DNA of 64,000 bases from the NCBI RefSeq assembly GCF_003545695.1, contig NZ_QUZZ01000008.1, forward strand, positions 62,001 to 126,000, written 5' to 3'. A model generated the notes under the pieces. It was not told where the DNA came from. It saw only the letters and a program-made list of their open reading frames with translations, and ran no database searches. Positions within the stretch are counted from its first letter, which is position 1. Each line of letters opens with the position of its first letter. Below are positions 54,999 to 63,627 of this stretch, in pieces. The stretch comes from Taibaiella helva (GTDB lineage Bacteria > Bacteroidota > Bacteroidia > Chitinophagales > Chitinophagaceae). Made by a program: the position numbers and the translations under genes.

Positions 54999-55481
54999 CT
55001 AAAATTGAAGGTATATCGGATCGGTTTGGACGGTATTGCTTTTGTTGCCCGCATCGTCCTGGATGTATATGGTATAGTGAAGCGTATCTTTGCGCAGGGC
55101 CAGGTGCAGGGAATCGGTAATGGAAAAGAACTGCCGGCCCAGGTTAATGGTAATGAAGCCCTCCAGGCCACCTTTTGTAGGCCTCATGTAATCTTCGATA
55201 AACGGGAAAGGCTGGCGTATGGTAAAAGGTGATGCGCTGGTATCCCTTGAATCCTTGAGGAAGATGTTTTTATTTTGTGCAGAAGCGTCGGTGCCCAGGT
55301 CCCCATCGCCGTCGGTAAACTTCAAGGCGATCTGTACCCCTGCGGTATCATTAAGATCCAGCAGCTGTGGTCTCACATATTGATAGTAAATTTGCGGCTC
55401 CGGCGGATAATCTTTGGGCTGCTTGGTGCAGGAAACTAAAAAAAGGGCCAGGCTGAACAACAGGAATATTTGCCTTTTCAT
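54999..55481 (-). CDS. Hypothetical lipoprotein
   Basis: Lipoprotein of 160 residues with signal peptide and lipobox LFLVSC (Cys18). The mature part is strand-rich: VQIALKFTDGDGDLGTD is the pattern of Bacteroidota lipoproteins that begin with a Ca-binding-like DGDGDLG segment, and the end YTIYIQDDAGNKSNTVQTDP fits an Ig-like fold. The start at 55481 is preferred over a longer reading. It lies 35 bases upstream of the DUF4175 gene and is probably co-transcribed with it. Confidence 0.75.
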   Translation of the reverse strand: MKRQIFLLFSLALFLVSCTKQPKDYPPEPQIYYQYVRPQLLDLNDTAGVQIALKFTDGDGDLGTDASAQNKNIFLKDSRDTSASPFTIRQPFPFIEDYMRPTKGGLEGFITINLGRQFFSITDSLHLALRKDTLHYTIYIQDDAGNKSNTVQTDPIYLQF

Positions 55482-55578
55482 CTTTGATAATTGCTTTAAC
55501 GCGGCTCCCACCGGATGCGGCTTCCCTAAGAAGCCGGTCTCTGGCTTCAGCCGCCCGGTAACCGATCTCATTCTTCTC

Positions 55579-55586
55579 CAAATTTA
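55579..55586 (-). promoter_or_regulatory. Candidate -7 box for lipoprotein-DUF4175 operon
   Basis: TAAATTTG on the minus strand fits TAnnTTTG exactly, about 98 bases upstream of the start at 55481; it lies next to the divergent gene start at 55591. Confidence 0.4.
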
Positions 55587-55590
55587 GTAA

Positions 55591-56589
55591 ATGTCGCTCA
55601 ATATTGAACATATTATTCAGCAGGATAACTGGTTGCAACGGGTAACAGCGCAAAATTTTGATACTTATGCGCTGGCTTTGTTCCGTTACCAGTACGAGCA
55701 TTGCGCCGTGTACCGTGCCTTTACCGATGCGATCGGCCGAGATCCGGCCGGCATAGCCACCTGTGCTGCTATTCCTTGCCTGCCCATTTCCTTTTTCAAA
55801 ACCCATACCGTTGTATCCGGAAGCTTTGTCCCGGAAACGATCTTTGAAAGCAGCGGCACTACTGCCACACAGAACAGCCGGCACCTGGTAAAGGATGCAG
55901 GGCTGTACCGGCAAAGCTTTCTTAAGGGCTTTGAACAATATTACGGGGCGCCGGAAAATTATGTTTTCCTTTGCCTGCTGCCTTCTTACCTGGAACGGGG
56001 CAACTCTTCGCTGGTGTATATGGCCGATGAGCTGATCCGCCGCAGCGGCCGGTTTGAAAGCGGCTTTTACCTCAATGAATGGGAGCAGCTCGCCGGCTTG
56101 CTGCAAAGCCTGAAGCAGCGCGGTACGCCGGTGATCCTGCTGGGCGTCACTTTTGCCTTGCTGGATTTTGCTGAGCATTATCCTATGGACCTTTCCGGTG
56201 TCATCGTAATGGAAACCGGGGGCATGAAAGGGCGACGGGAAGAATGGACGCGTGACCAGGTACATCAATACCTGTGCGGACAATGGCAGCTGCAGCAAAT
56301 CCATTCCGAATACGGCATGACCGAACTGTTGTCGCAGGCCTATTCGAAGGGCGGTGGTGTTTACCAGGCGGCATCGACCATGCAGGTGAAGGTACGCGAC
56401 GAAAACGATCCTTTCGATATCAGGACTACAGGAGCCGGCTGCCTGAATGTGATCGACCTGGCCAATGTACACTCCTGCGCCTTCATCGCTACCGATGATA
56501 TTGCTAAAATAGTGGCAGACGGCAGCTTTGAAGTGCTGGGAAGGCTTGACCATTCGGCGCTGAGAGGCTGCAGCCTGATGGTGGTATAA
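55591..56589 (+). CDS. LuxE-like acyl-adenylating enzyme
   Basis: Protein of 332 residues of the ANL (acyl-adenylate) superfamily in the short LuxE/acyl-protein synthetase form. The AMP-binding P-loop FESSGTTA is at 85-92, the EYGMTE motif near 237, and the end carries TDDIAKIV, VLGRLDHSALRG (adenylate contacts). The C-terminal catalytic lid domain of full-length ligases is missing, as in LuxE. Such proteins are often annotated as acyl transferases in Bacteroidota; substrate and acceptor are unknown. Confidence 0.85.
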   Translation: MSLNIEHIIQQDNWLQRVTAQNFDTYALALFRYQYEHCAVYRAFTDAIGRDPAGIATCAAIPCLPISFFKTHTVVSGSFVPETIFESSGTTATQNSRHLVKDAGLYRQSFLKGFEQYYGAPENYVFLCLLPSYLERGNSSLVYMADELIRRSGRFESGFYLNEWEQLAGLLQSLKQRGTPVILLGVTFALLDFAEHYPMDLSGVIVMETGGMKGRREEWTRDQVHQYLCGQWQLQQIHSEYGMTELLSQAYSKGGGVYQAASTMQVKVRDENDPFDIRTTGAGCLNVIDLANVHSCAFIATDDIAKIVADGSFEVLGRLDHSALRGCSLMVV

Positions 56590-56945
56590 AAGTTTATCAA
56601 GCGTCACCGGTGAAGCGTAATAACATCTGTAATTTCTTTTAGTGGTGCGGCGGATATAATACCAAAAGAGAAGTCTTCTTTTCGAAAGAAGACTTCTCTT
56701 TTTTTACCCTTCGACTGCGCTCTGGGTGACGATGCGTTATAAGGTATTTACTCTTCCGCGGCCCGTTGCACCGTTTCGGGGAAAATAAGTTTGCCCTTGG
56801 GGGCGCGTGCCTGCGGGGATATACATCGCTATCAATAAGAGTAAGGTGGCTTTTTTGTTTCTTGCTGTCTCGTTATCCCTGTTTTTCTACTGAAAGTAAT
56901 TTGCAGTGCACTCAACGACTTTTACGGATCAAAAACATAGAACTA
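56590..56945. other. Intergenic region with repeat copy 1
   Basis: About 350 bases. It holds repeat copy 1 (56662-56742) and then GC-richer sequence with no gene I can support. The hairpin of the repeat can end transcription of the LuxE-like gene. Confidence 0.5.
56662..56742. repeat. Palindrome-bearing repeat, copy 1
   Basis: Core is an 18-bp perfect palindrome arm AAAAGAGAAGTCTTCTTT (56664-56681) with its complement at 56685-56702, then a T-run and a partly conserved ACCCTTCGACTGCGCTCTGG segment to GCGTTATAA. A second copy lies at 58600-58679 in the same orientation, about 1.9 kb away. The two enclose the RiPP-like pair and one secreted-protein gene. The hairpin looks like a terminator. 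Confidence 0.85.
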
Positions 56946-57254
56946 ATGAAAAAGAAAAAAATTGATCTTGGTAGGAAATTGATCCTTGTTAAAGACCAGA
57001 TAGTCGATTTAAGTCAAGGGGCCAGGGTGACAGGTAGAGGAGATTCAGCAGCAATAAATTGCGCAACAAATCCCCCGGCTGAATCATGCGCCGCCAACTG
57101 CCCTACGCTCCAAGACTCACTTGTGGTGGCAAATTGTGGTACCAAGCCGTTTACTTATTATCCGGGGCAAATTTGTCAATCACCTGAGTCGAACAAATGC
57201 CAGCCATTTACTCAAATATGTTTAGACACATATACCTGTCTATACTGTATGTAA
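56946..57254 (+). CDS. RiPP precursor-like peptide with long Cys-rich core
   Basis: Peptide of 102 residues. The leader MKKKKIDLGRKLILVKDQIV DL matches the class I lanthipeptide leader type (MKKK...RKL.L.K..I..L) but ends in GRGD rather than a clean GG. The core is long and has nine Cys with many Ser, Thr, Asn and Pro (SCAANCPTLQDS, CQSPESNKCQPFTQICLD, then CLYCM). Either several thioether rings or another crosslink type is possible. The start at 56946 is chosen because it gives the leader; the frame is open upstream. No maturation gene lies near. Confidence 0.7.
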   Translation: MKKKKIDLGRKLILVKDQIVDLSQGARVTGRGDSAAINCATNPPAESCAANCPTLQDSLVVANCGTKPFTYYPGQICQSPESNKCQPFTQICLDTYTCLYCM

Positions 57255-57336
57255 GGGAGGCTTTTTAATTCGTTACTGCAAATTTTCTGCAGTGCTAACG
57301 GGTAATTTAGCAGCACACTAAAGAAATCAGATCCAT

Positions 57337-57606
57337 ATGAAAAAGAGAAGCCTCAACCTGGCCCGGAAGCTTATGCTGCAAAAGCAAACGATCACTACAT
57401 TGGATAACGGCCAGCAGCACCTTGTCGCTGGCGGCGCCACGATCACCGGCGTATGCTGTTTAACGGAGACCTGTCCTGCTAACAGCAATCCTTGCGGCTG
57501 TATCGAAACTATAGCTTGTCCTCCTAATACAAACCCGACAGTGGGAAATCCTTGCTGTGCACCTGGATCAATTGCTATAGACTCACGGTGTCCAGGCATT
57601 TGCTAA
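57337..57606 (+). CDS. RiPP precursor-like peptide with long Cys-rich core
   Basis: Peptide of 89 residues. The leader MKKRSLNLARKLMLQKQTIT resembles that of the preceding gene and ends in VAGG. The core has ten Cys with Thr, Asn and Pro (GVCCLTETCPANSNPCGC, PCCAPGS, RCPGIC). Gene spacing from the preceding peptide is 82 bases on the same strand, so the two may share a transcript ended by the terminator at 57640. The length of the core is unlike a typical short lanthipeptide. Confidence 0.72.
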   Translation: MKKRSLNLARKLMLQKQTITTLDNGQQHLVAGGATITGVCCLTETCPANSNPCGCIETIACPPNTNPTVGNPCCAPGSIAIDSRCPGIC

Positions 57607-57639
57607 ATGAATATCGCCTCTCAGAGGCTAAGCTGAATA

Positions 57640-57673
57640 AAAAAAGCTACCCTGGCAAAGGGTAGCTTTTTTT
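57640..57673. terminator. Terminator between RiPP pair and convergent gene
   Basis: 9-bp core stem AGCTACCCT with AGGGTAGCT, loop GGCAA, with A-run before and T-run after, so it works on both strands. Confidence 0.9.
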
Positions 57674-57680
57674 GCTTTCG

Positions 57681-58286
57681 TCAGTTCAGGTACTTAATGG
57701 ATATGTCGTCAATCTTTAAGGCGCTATCTTTGGCTACTTCAATCGCGAGCTCGTCGCCAGGCAGTTTCTCAAAGCGCAATCTCCGCTGCCTTTTGCCGTT
57801 AATGAATATGAGGTATTCGTCTGCTACCTTCCGGATTGAAAGATGAATGGGCGTATCAAGCTTCAGGCGCGGGTATGCAAACACGCTCTTATGCTTATCG
57901 TTCTTGTGATCGCCACCCCGGCAGTAAGTGAAGGAGAAAAGTTTTGTTGATAGTCCTACCCAGGTGCCTCCAAGCGAATCAGAAAAGCCCCAGAATAGCC
58001 GGCCGGCATTATCGTACTTTCCGGGCTGCTTCAGCACAGTATAGGTTATCTCTATTTCAAAGTCCTGGCTGTTATCGATCTGCTTGGTTATGCTGGTTGC
58101 GTGTTTCCCTTTGGTTCCATCCATTATAAGGTTGCCGCCCTCAATCTTTAAACCGGTATTCTCGGTCGTGTCATCAGACAACCAGCCGCTGCGGTTGTCG
58201 TCAAAGTGGTCGGAGTAGATATCTCCCGATTGCGCTGCGCAGTTTAAGGATAGGCAGGCCAGGACAATAGCGATTGTGTTTTTCAT
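57681..58286 (-). CDS. Secreted protein with concanavalin A-like domain
   Basis: Exported protein of 201 residues. A signal peptide (IAIVLACLSLNCAAQS) is followed by one strand-rich domain of about 175 residues: SDHFDDNRSGWLSDDTTENTGLKIEGG, HATSITKQIDNSQDFEIEITYT, GRLFWGFSDSLGG, KLDTPIHLSIRKVADEYLIFING and DDISIKYLN at the end. This is the pattern of LamG- or CBM-like concanavalin A folds with a flat ligand surface. No catalytic residues are recognised. The start at 58286 is preferred over a longer reading, which would lose the signal peptide. Confidence 0.7.
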   Translation of the reverse strand: MKNTIAIVLACLSLNCAAQSGDIYSDHFDDNRSGWLSDDTTENTGLKIEGGNLIMDGTKGKHATSITKQIDNSQDFEIEITYTVLKQPGKYDNAGRLFWGFSDSLGGTWVGLSTKLFSFTYCRGGDHKNDKHKSVFAYPRLKLDTPIHLSIRKVADEYLIFINGKRQRRLRFEKLPGDELAIEVAKDSALKIDDISIKYLN

Positions 58287-58531
58287 AGGGTATTTTGTAA
58301 AGTTAACAATTGAGTTCCATTTCGCTACGGATTTGCAGAACATAGGCATGCCCGGCCTGTACGTTGAGCAGTATGGCGGAGCTATGGTGTACCCGCGATC
58401 GGATCCGGTGCAGAATCCGGTATTATTGCAGACTTTGAAGCCGTAAACGCTCTGGGCCGATACTTTATAAATGACGGCCACACTCTAAAGAAACGGGGAT
58501 GCAGTCATAGGGGCGCTACATTGCGCTGGCT

Positions 58532-58554
58532 GGCACGCGCGCTCCGCGTGTGCC
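58532..58554. other. GC-rich hairpin
   Basis: GGCACGCGCG pairs with CGCGTGTGCC (one G-T pair) around CTC. It lies 46 bases before repeat copy 2; short hairpins of this type are common in dispersed repeats. Confidence 0.5.
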
Positions 58555-58599
58555 CATTAGTAATGATGTGATCTGTATTTTGTCCTACAGCGATAAATG

Positions 58600-58679
58600 C
58601 CAAAAGAGAAGTCTTCTTTCGAAAGAAGACTTCTCTCTTTTCACCCTTTGACTACGCTCAGGGTGGCGACGCGTTATAA
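58600..58679. repeat. Palindrome-bearing repeat, copy 2
   Basis: Direct second copy of the repeat at 56662. Here the palindrome is perfect and loop-free over 32 bases (AGAGAAGTCTTCTTTC, 58605-58620, with its complement, 58621-58636). A conserved ACCCTTTGACTACGCTCAGG tail then runs to GCGTTATAA. It differs from copy 1 at several positions, so the copies are not recent duplicates. Confidence 0.85.
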
Positions 58680-58843
58680 AGCAATACTGCTTGTCATCGC
58701 TCAAACATATTTCTTGCCAAACAAAGTGCAACAGAGATGCTTCCATTGCTTCGCAGATGTCAGCATGACAATGGGATGTTTATAACCTTGTGCTAACGGC
58801 ATCCCAGGTATGTGGCTTTATTGTTGCGTTTATCGGAGCCCGG

Positions 58844-61585
58844 CTACCGTATCAGCGTCACATTGCCTTCCCGGGTAAAGGGCTTGCCCGAGTCGGTTAC
58901 GGCTTCGATGGTATAGATATAGACGCCCATAGGCTGCGGCTTATCATTGTAGCTGCCATCCCATCCTTTGTCGATGTTGCTGCTCTCAAATACTTTCTGT
59001 CCCCAGCGGTTATAAATGTTGAACGATTTCAACCGAGCAATGCCACGTTTGGCAGGCTTGAAGACACCGTTGGAGCCGCCGGGATGGAACGCGTTGGGCA
59101 TGTCGATCACGGTTTCTTTAACCAGCACATCGATCGAGTCGCGCAGGGTACAGCCCCTTTCGGTTACGGCATTGACAAAATAGCGTGTCCTTACTTCCGG
59201 TTGCGCTACCGGGTTGGCGACGTTGGTCGCGCTGAGGCCTGAAGGCGGAAACCAGGTAAAGTAATGGCAATTGGTCACGGGATCGATAGTGTAGCTTTCG
59301 CCGGGATAGATGCTGATGCTGTCGGGTATACCCAATATCGCTTCGGGGTATACGGATACCTGCACAAACTGTGTATCGGTACAGCCATGGATATCTTTGG
59401 CGATCATGCGGTACTGCGTGCTGGTCTGCGGCGAGGCAACAGGATTAACAATATCCGTGGCGCTGAGGCCATAGGCCGGGTCCCAGGAATAAGATACGCC
59501 GCCTTCGGCCTGCAGCTGCACCTGGCCGCCGGGACAATAGCCGGTGTCTGTCGTATTCAGCGCAGCGAAATCGCCGGGAAACACCGTAAGCTTTACGCTG
59601 TCTTTTGCCGAACAGCCGATAGGGGTCGAAGCCGTAACCGATACATAAACCGAAGTGTCGCCGGTATAAACATTATTCGGACCGCTGCTGTACATCAGGT
59701 CCCCGGCAGGTGTCCAGCTATAGCTGAAATTAAAACTAAGCGGCTCGGCCAGGGCATGAAGCGAAATGCTTTCACCACGGCACATTTCTGTGCGTTCGGC
59801 CTGCAGCTTGATATTGGTCGGGTTGGGCTGCACGTCGATCACGATTATATCCGCACTGTCGTTACAGCCGGCATGCGAAGCTACCAGGGTATAGGTGGTG
59901 GATGTAGCCGGCGTCAGTACCGGGTTCTTGATATTCGGGTCGGACACGCCTGTAGTAGATGTCCATACATAGGTATACTCGTCGCTGCCGGCCACATTGA
60001 TGCTTACGGAAGCACCCTCACAGATGGTCGTGTCATTGTTGAGGATGCTGAAGCCCATCAGGTTGTGCACAAACACCGAATCTTTTGCCGTACACATAGA
60101 AGGATCGTTGCTGCCTACTGTAACCACGTACCGGGCATCGCCGGCAGGATTGGCGAGGGGTTGTGCTATGGCAGGATCGCTGAGCCCGGCTGCCGGTGCC
60201 CATTGGTAAGTATAGTTCAGGGCAGGGTCGTTATTGGTGATTACGAGCGGCAGTACCACACCGGTATTGCTGCAGGTGACGAGGGTATCGCTCAGCTGCA
60301 GCCGCGGTTGCGCTTTGGCATTGAAGCTAATGCTGTTGCCCACAGCCTGGAAGGTACCGCAGCTGTCTTCGAGGGTATTGCCGTCACTACCATTCTGGGC
60401 CGTCAGTGCGTACACACCCGAGGCAGTTATAGGTCCTGCAAGTTGGAGCGTGATGGTACTGGTATAGCCGTTTACACAACCCACTGCTGTAGCGCTGGTA
60501 ATGGCCGCCGGGGCCGGGCCGCTGATCCCGAAGTCGGAACCATTGGCGCTGACCGATGCACATTTAATAGGAACATTGGTTTGCACCGTCAGTGTGGTAC
60601 AAGCCAGGCTGGTGTTGCTGTATTGCGCTGCCGGCGGTACTGTAAAGGTAATGGAGTCGGGCAGGGTCAGGGCAGTATTGCAGAGGTTCAGCAGGGTATT
60701 GTTATCCGTGCCGGTCTTGGCGCGCAAGGTATAGGTACCGGGTGCCAGGGCCGGGGCAAAATTAACGACCACATCCTGCGTATAGCCATTGGTGCCGGAG
60801 CAATTGATGCCCGATGCGCTGGCAATGACGCCGGCGGGGCTGAGCTGGAAGTCGGAACCGTTCGCCGCAATGGAATTGCAGGCAATCTGGGTATTCAGGT
60901 GTACCGTAACCTTATTTTTATACGTGCAGGGCGAGGCCGGTTGCAGGTTGCTGAAATGGGGTGGGGTATTATCGAAAAAGGTAGCTGTTGATCCTGTAAA
61001 GTCGATGGTAAAGCCGGAGCTTGGTCCGCCGCCGGCGCCGAAGTTATTGATCATGATCAGGTACACATCGCCGGCTGCCGCGGTAATCTGCTGCAGGAAG
61101 GAGCTTCCGGTAGTGCCGCCGGCTACCTGGGTGAGCGTGGATGTGCTGTTAAGGCCCACAACGCCGCCATTGAATACGGGAGCATTGTTGTTGAAATTGC
61201 ATCGGATCACCTGCGCCTGGGTAATATTGTTACAGTTGCCGTTGGTGATATTGGCGATCGCAAAATCGTAGTCGTCTGCCGTGGCCACGGGTGTAATGGT
61301 AAACACAATGGTGCCGGGCGCACTCACCACCAGCTTCAGCCATACCACGTTATCCTCGCCGCAGGGATTAAAAGTGCCGGCACCGCAAGGCGAGCTGGAC
61401 AGGTCGCTTACAACGCCTATACCCTGGTAGCTGTAGGGGGTAAAAAAGGAATTGCCGCAAAGCTGCAAAGCGCCGCAGGCATCCTGCTCCGGTTGATTGG
61501 GCGGAAGCAATTGCGCCCTGGTAGTGCCGAAGGAGAACACAAGGATCGCTGCCCATACCCAGGCGTTCAGAAATGACTTAGACAT
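58844..61585 (-). CDS. Secreted protein with T9SS type B sorting domain
   Basis: Exported protein of 913 residues, Thr/Ser/Asn-rich and with regular Cys. A signal peptide (WVWAAILVFSFGTTRAQ) comes first, then a domain with PEQDACGALQLCGNSFFTPYS (about 30-210) typical of Bacteroidota surface proteins. Several Ig/PKD-like beta domains follow (e.g. CTYKNKVTVHLNTQIACNSI and the repeated ...YTWTSTTGVSDPNIKNPVLTP-type segments). The last ~85 residues (PNAFHPGGSNGVFKPAKRG, FNIYNRWGQKVFESS, MGVYIYTIEAVTDSG) form a type B (gliding-associated, CHU_C-type) sorting domain. The role is likely in surface adhesion or gliding; no enzyme is seen. Confidence 0.88.
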   Translation of the reverse strand: MSKSFLNAWVWAAILVFSFGTTRAQLLPPNQPEQDACGALQLCGNSFFTPYSYQGIGVVSDLSSSPCGAGTFNPCGEDNVVWLKLVVSAPGTIVFTITPVATADDYDFAIANITNGNCNNITQAQVIRCNFNNNAPVFNGGVVGLNSTSTLTQVAGGTTGSSFLQQITAAAGDVYLIMINNFGAGGGPSSGFTIDFTGSTATFFDNTPPHFSNLQPASPCTYKNKVTVHLNTQIACNSIAANGSDFQLSPAGVIASASGINCSGTNGYTQDVVVNFAPALAPGTYTLRAKTGTDNNTLLNLCNTALTLPDSITFTVPPAAQYSNTSLACTTLTVQTNVPIKCASVSANGSDFGISGPAPAAITSATAVGCVNGYTSTITLQLAGPITASGVYALTAQNGSDGNTLEDSCGTFQAVGNSISFNAKAQPRLQLSDTLVTCSNTGVVLPLVITNNDPALNYTYQWAPAAGLSDPAIAQPLANPAGDARYVVTVGSNDPSMCTAKDSVFVHNLMGFSILNNDTTICEGASVSINVAGSDEYTYVWTSTTGVSDPNIKNPVLTPATSTTYTLVASHAGCNDSADIIVIDVQPNPTNIKLQAERTEMCRGESISLHALAEPLSFNFSYSWTPAGDLMYSSGPNNVYTGDTSVYVSVTASTPIGCSAKDSVKLTVFPGDFAALNTTDTGYCPGGQVQLQAEGGVSYSWDPAYGLSATDIVNPVASPQTSTQYRMIAKDIHGCTDTQFVQVSVYPEAILGIPDSISIYPGESYTIDPVTNCHYFTWFPPSGLSATNVANPVAQPEVRTRYFVNAVTERGCTLRDSIDVLVKETVIDMPNAFHPGGSNGVFKPAKRGIARLKSFNIYNRWGQKVFESSNIDKGWDGSYNDKPQPMGVYIYTIEAVTDSGKPFTREGNVTLIR

Positions 61586-62170
61586 AGTGTTAATAAATTA
61601 GTATGCAAATAAGCAAATATGCCGGAAGCTGAAATATTGTTTACATTAATTAACAAAGGCACAGCATCACGATGTAGTATCCTCTGCGTTGGCAAACGTT
61701 AAAGATCAGGCTTTAGTATGATATTGCTTTGCAAAATGTTGTTCTTTTTGTGTATCGTTTTTCTGGTCTGCTTCCGGATGCGCAAATGGCATTCCCTTTT
61801 ACATAAATCAGCAATATCCTTTCCTCGTTCTTACTATAATCCTGTTCATGTGTATCCTGGTCAAAAAAGCATAAGACATCCGGTGCAGGCGGAAGAGGCT
61901 CAGGCAGGAGGCCCCTTGTTTGCAGAATGGGAATGACGCAGTTCCGGGGATTGGCGATGCCCGGTGATGATTGTTTTGCAGAAGACGGCCTGTCGCTGGC
62001 TTTCGGTTGGATATGTAAGAAGAAAACATTCCTGCTGCACTCCGGCTTATGCTTCCGGCGGCTTATACGGACAGTGTATAAAAAGACCTTAATTTTTACC
62101 GTTTCCGGCTTCTTTCGTTTATTTGTAGCAGGGTTGCACTTACAGCCCGTTTACGTTTTAAAGTATATTC
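61586..62170. other. Intergenic region before hutI
   Basis: About 585 bases between divergent genes. A 72-codon frame at 61718-61936 (plus strand) starts with a hydrophobic stretch, but its remainder looks random, so it is not called. No clear promoter or repeat was found. Confidence 0.4.
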
Positions 62171-63400
62171 ATGCGCATACTGATTGAAAAGATAAAAGAG
62201 CTGGTGCAAACCGAGCCCGGCGCTCATCGTAAAGCCAGGGTAGCGGGCAAAGACATGGCCAGCCTGCCTTCTGTAGAACAAGCCTGGCTGCTGATCGAAA
62301 ACGGCCTTATTCACAGCTTCGGCAGCATGGATCAGATCCCTGACGACCTGCGGGCCGATGAAGTGATCAATGGCGAAGGAAGGATCGTATTGCCCGCCTG
62401 GTGCGACTCCCATACCCACCTTGTTTTTGCAGCGCCGCGCGACCGGGAGTTTGTCGACCGCATCAAAGGACTGAGCTATGAAGAGATTGCCAGGAGAGGC
62501 GGCGGCATACTCAATTCTGCGAAGAAGCTAAACGAAACTGACGAAGCTATCCTGTACGAACAATCGCTGCAGCGGCTCGAAGCGGTGATCGCGCAAGGCA
62601 CCGGCGCCATAGAGATCAAAAGCGGCTACGGGCTTTGCCTGGAAGGGGAGCTGAAAATGCTGCGGGTGATCCGCCGCCTGAAAGAGCAGGCTGCAATACC
62701 CATTAAGGCCAGCTTTCTTGCTGCTCATGCTTTCCCTCCCGAATTCAGGGAAGACCATGAAGGCTATCTCCGGCTCATTATCGACGAGATGCTGCCCAGG
62801 GTTGCCGCAGAAGGTCTTGCCGATTATATGGACGTTTTCTGTGAAAAAGGATTCTTTTCTGTTGAAGAAACAGCACGCCTGCTGGAAGCCGGCTGGAAAT
62901 ACGGGCTGAAGCCCAAAATACACGCCAACCAGCTGCATCGCTCGGGTGGGGTGCAGGTAGGGGTGCAGCACCGGGCCGTCAGTGTCGATCACCTGGAAAG
63001 TATGGGCGAAGAAGAGATCGAAGCCCTAAGGGGAAGCGACACCATTCCTACTTTATTGCCCGGGGCAGCCTTCTTTCTCAATATGCATTATCAGCCGGCC
63101 CGCATGCTGATCGACGCTGGTCTGCCTGTGGCCCTGGCCTCTGATTATAATCCCGGTTCCTGCCCTTCGGGCAATATGAACTTCCTGTTGTCACTGGCCT
63201 GTACGCAGCTGCGGATGACACCGGAAGAGGCGATCCATGCACAAACGATCAACGGTGCTGCCGCTATGGAGCTGGAGCCGGAAATGGGAACGATCGCCGT
63301 GGGCAAAAAGGCGAGGCTCATTCTTACCCGGCCCGTACCCTCGGTGGCTTACCTGCCGTATAGCTTCGGCGAAAACTGGATCGAAAGGGTGATCGTATAA
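62171..63400 (+). CDS. hutI: Imidazolonepropionase
   Basis: Amidohydrolase of 409 residues that opens imidazolone-5-propionate to N-formimino-glutamate in histidine breakdown. The metal site shows HTH in CDSHTHLVFAAPRD, His in SFLAAHAFP, KIHANQLHRSGGVQ, HLESMGEEE and the catalytic Asp in LASDYNPGSCPSGNMNF. The end EEAIHAQTINGAAAMELE is also typical. The start at 62171 gives the usual N-terminus. No other hut gene follows in the window. Confidence 0.95.
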   Translation: MRILIEKIKELVQTEPGAHRKARVAGKDMASLPSVEQAWLLIENGLIHSFGSMDQIPDDLRADEVINGEGRIVLPAWCDSHTHLVFAAPRDREFVDRIKGLSYEEIARRGGGILNSAKKLNETDEAILYEQSLQRLEAVIAQGTGAIEIKSGYGLCLEGELKMLRVIRRLKEQAAIPIKASFLAAHAFPPEFREDHEGYLRLIIDEMLPRVAAEGLADYMDVFCEKGFFSVEETARLLEAGWKYGLKPKIHANQLHRSGGVQVGVQHRAVSVDHLESMGEEEIEALRGSDTIPTLLPGAAFFLNMHYQPARMLIDAGLPVALASDYNPGSCPSGNMNFLLSLACTQLRMTPEEAIHAQTINGAAAMELEPEMGTIAVGKKARLILTRPVPSVAYLPYSFGENWIERVIV

Positions 63401-63550
63401 CCGTTCAACCGAAGGATAGTGGGGCAACCGCGAATCAGTTCCGGTAGATGTCCGTTCCTGGACAAGGGTATGTATTGGGTCGCGCTTCGCTCGGACAAGA
63501 TAAAAAGACAAGGGCGATTTGTAGTGCAATAACCGTAGCCCGGATCACAA

Positions 63551-63587
63551 AGACAAGAGGCCATTCCCTGCGGATGGCCTCTTGTCT
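63551..63587. terminator. Terminator between hutI and the LolA-like gene
   Basis: 14-bp stem AGACAAGAGGCCAT with ATGGCCTCTTGTCT, nine-base loop. T-richness after it is modest; it lies between convergent genes. Confidence 0.75.
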
Positions 63588-63627
63588 TATCTTATTATAA
63601 TCTGGTCCCGATGGAATCTTTATGGAC

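Larger units (their letters stand above)
58287..58843. other. Intergenic region with hairpin and repeat copy 2
   Basis: About 560 bases. It contains an unexplained stretch open on the minus strand (58290-58481), a GC hairpin at 58532-58554 and repeat copy 2 (58600-58679). No confident gene. Confidence 0.5.

Noticed and set aside
59264-60991. 575-codon plus-strand frame opposite the T9SS type B gene
   Set aside because: Antisense shadow of the 913-residue protein; no signal peptide or domain, and the minus frame carries the signal peptide and sorting domain.
61718-61936. Possible 72-residue membrane peptide
   Set aside because: Only the first ~20 residues are hydrophobic; the remainder lacks coding signal and no promoter or conserved start was found.
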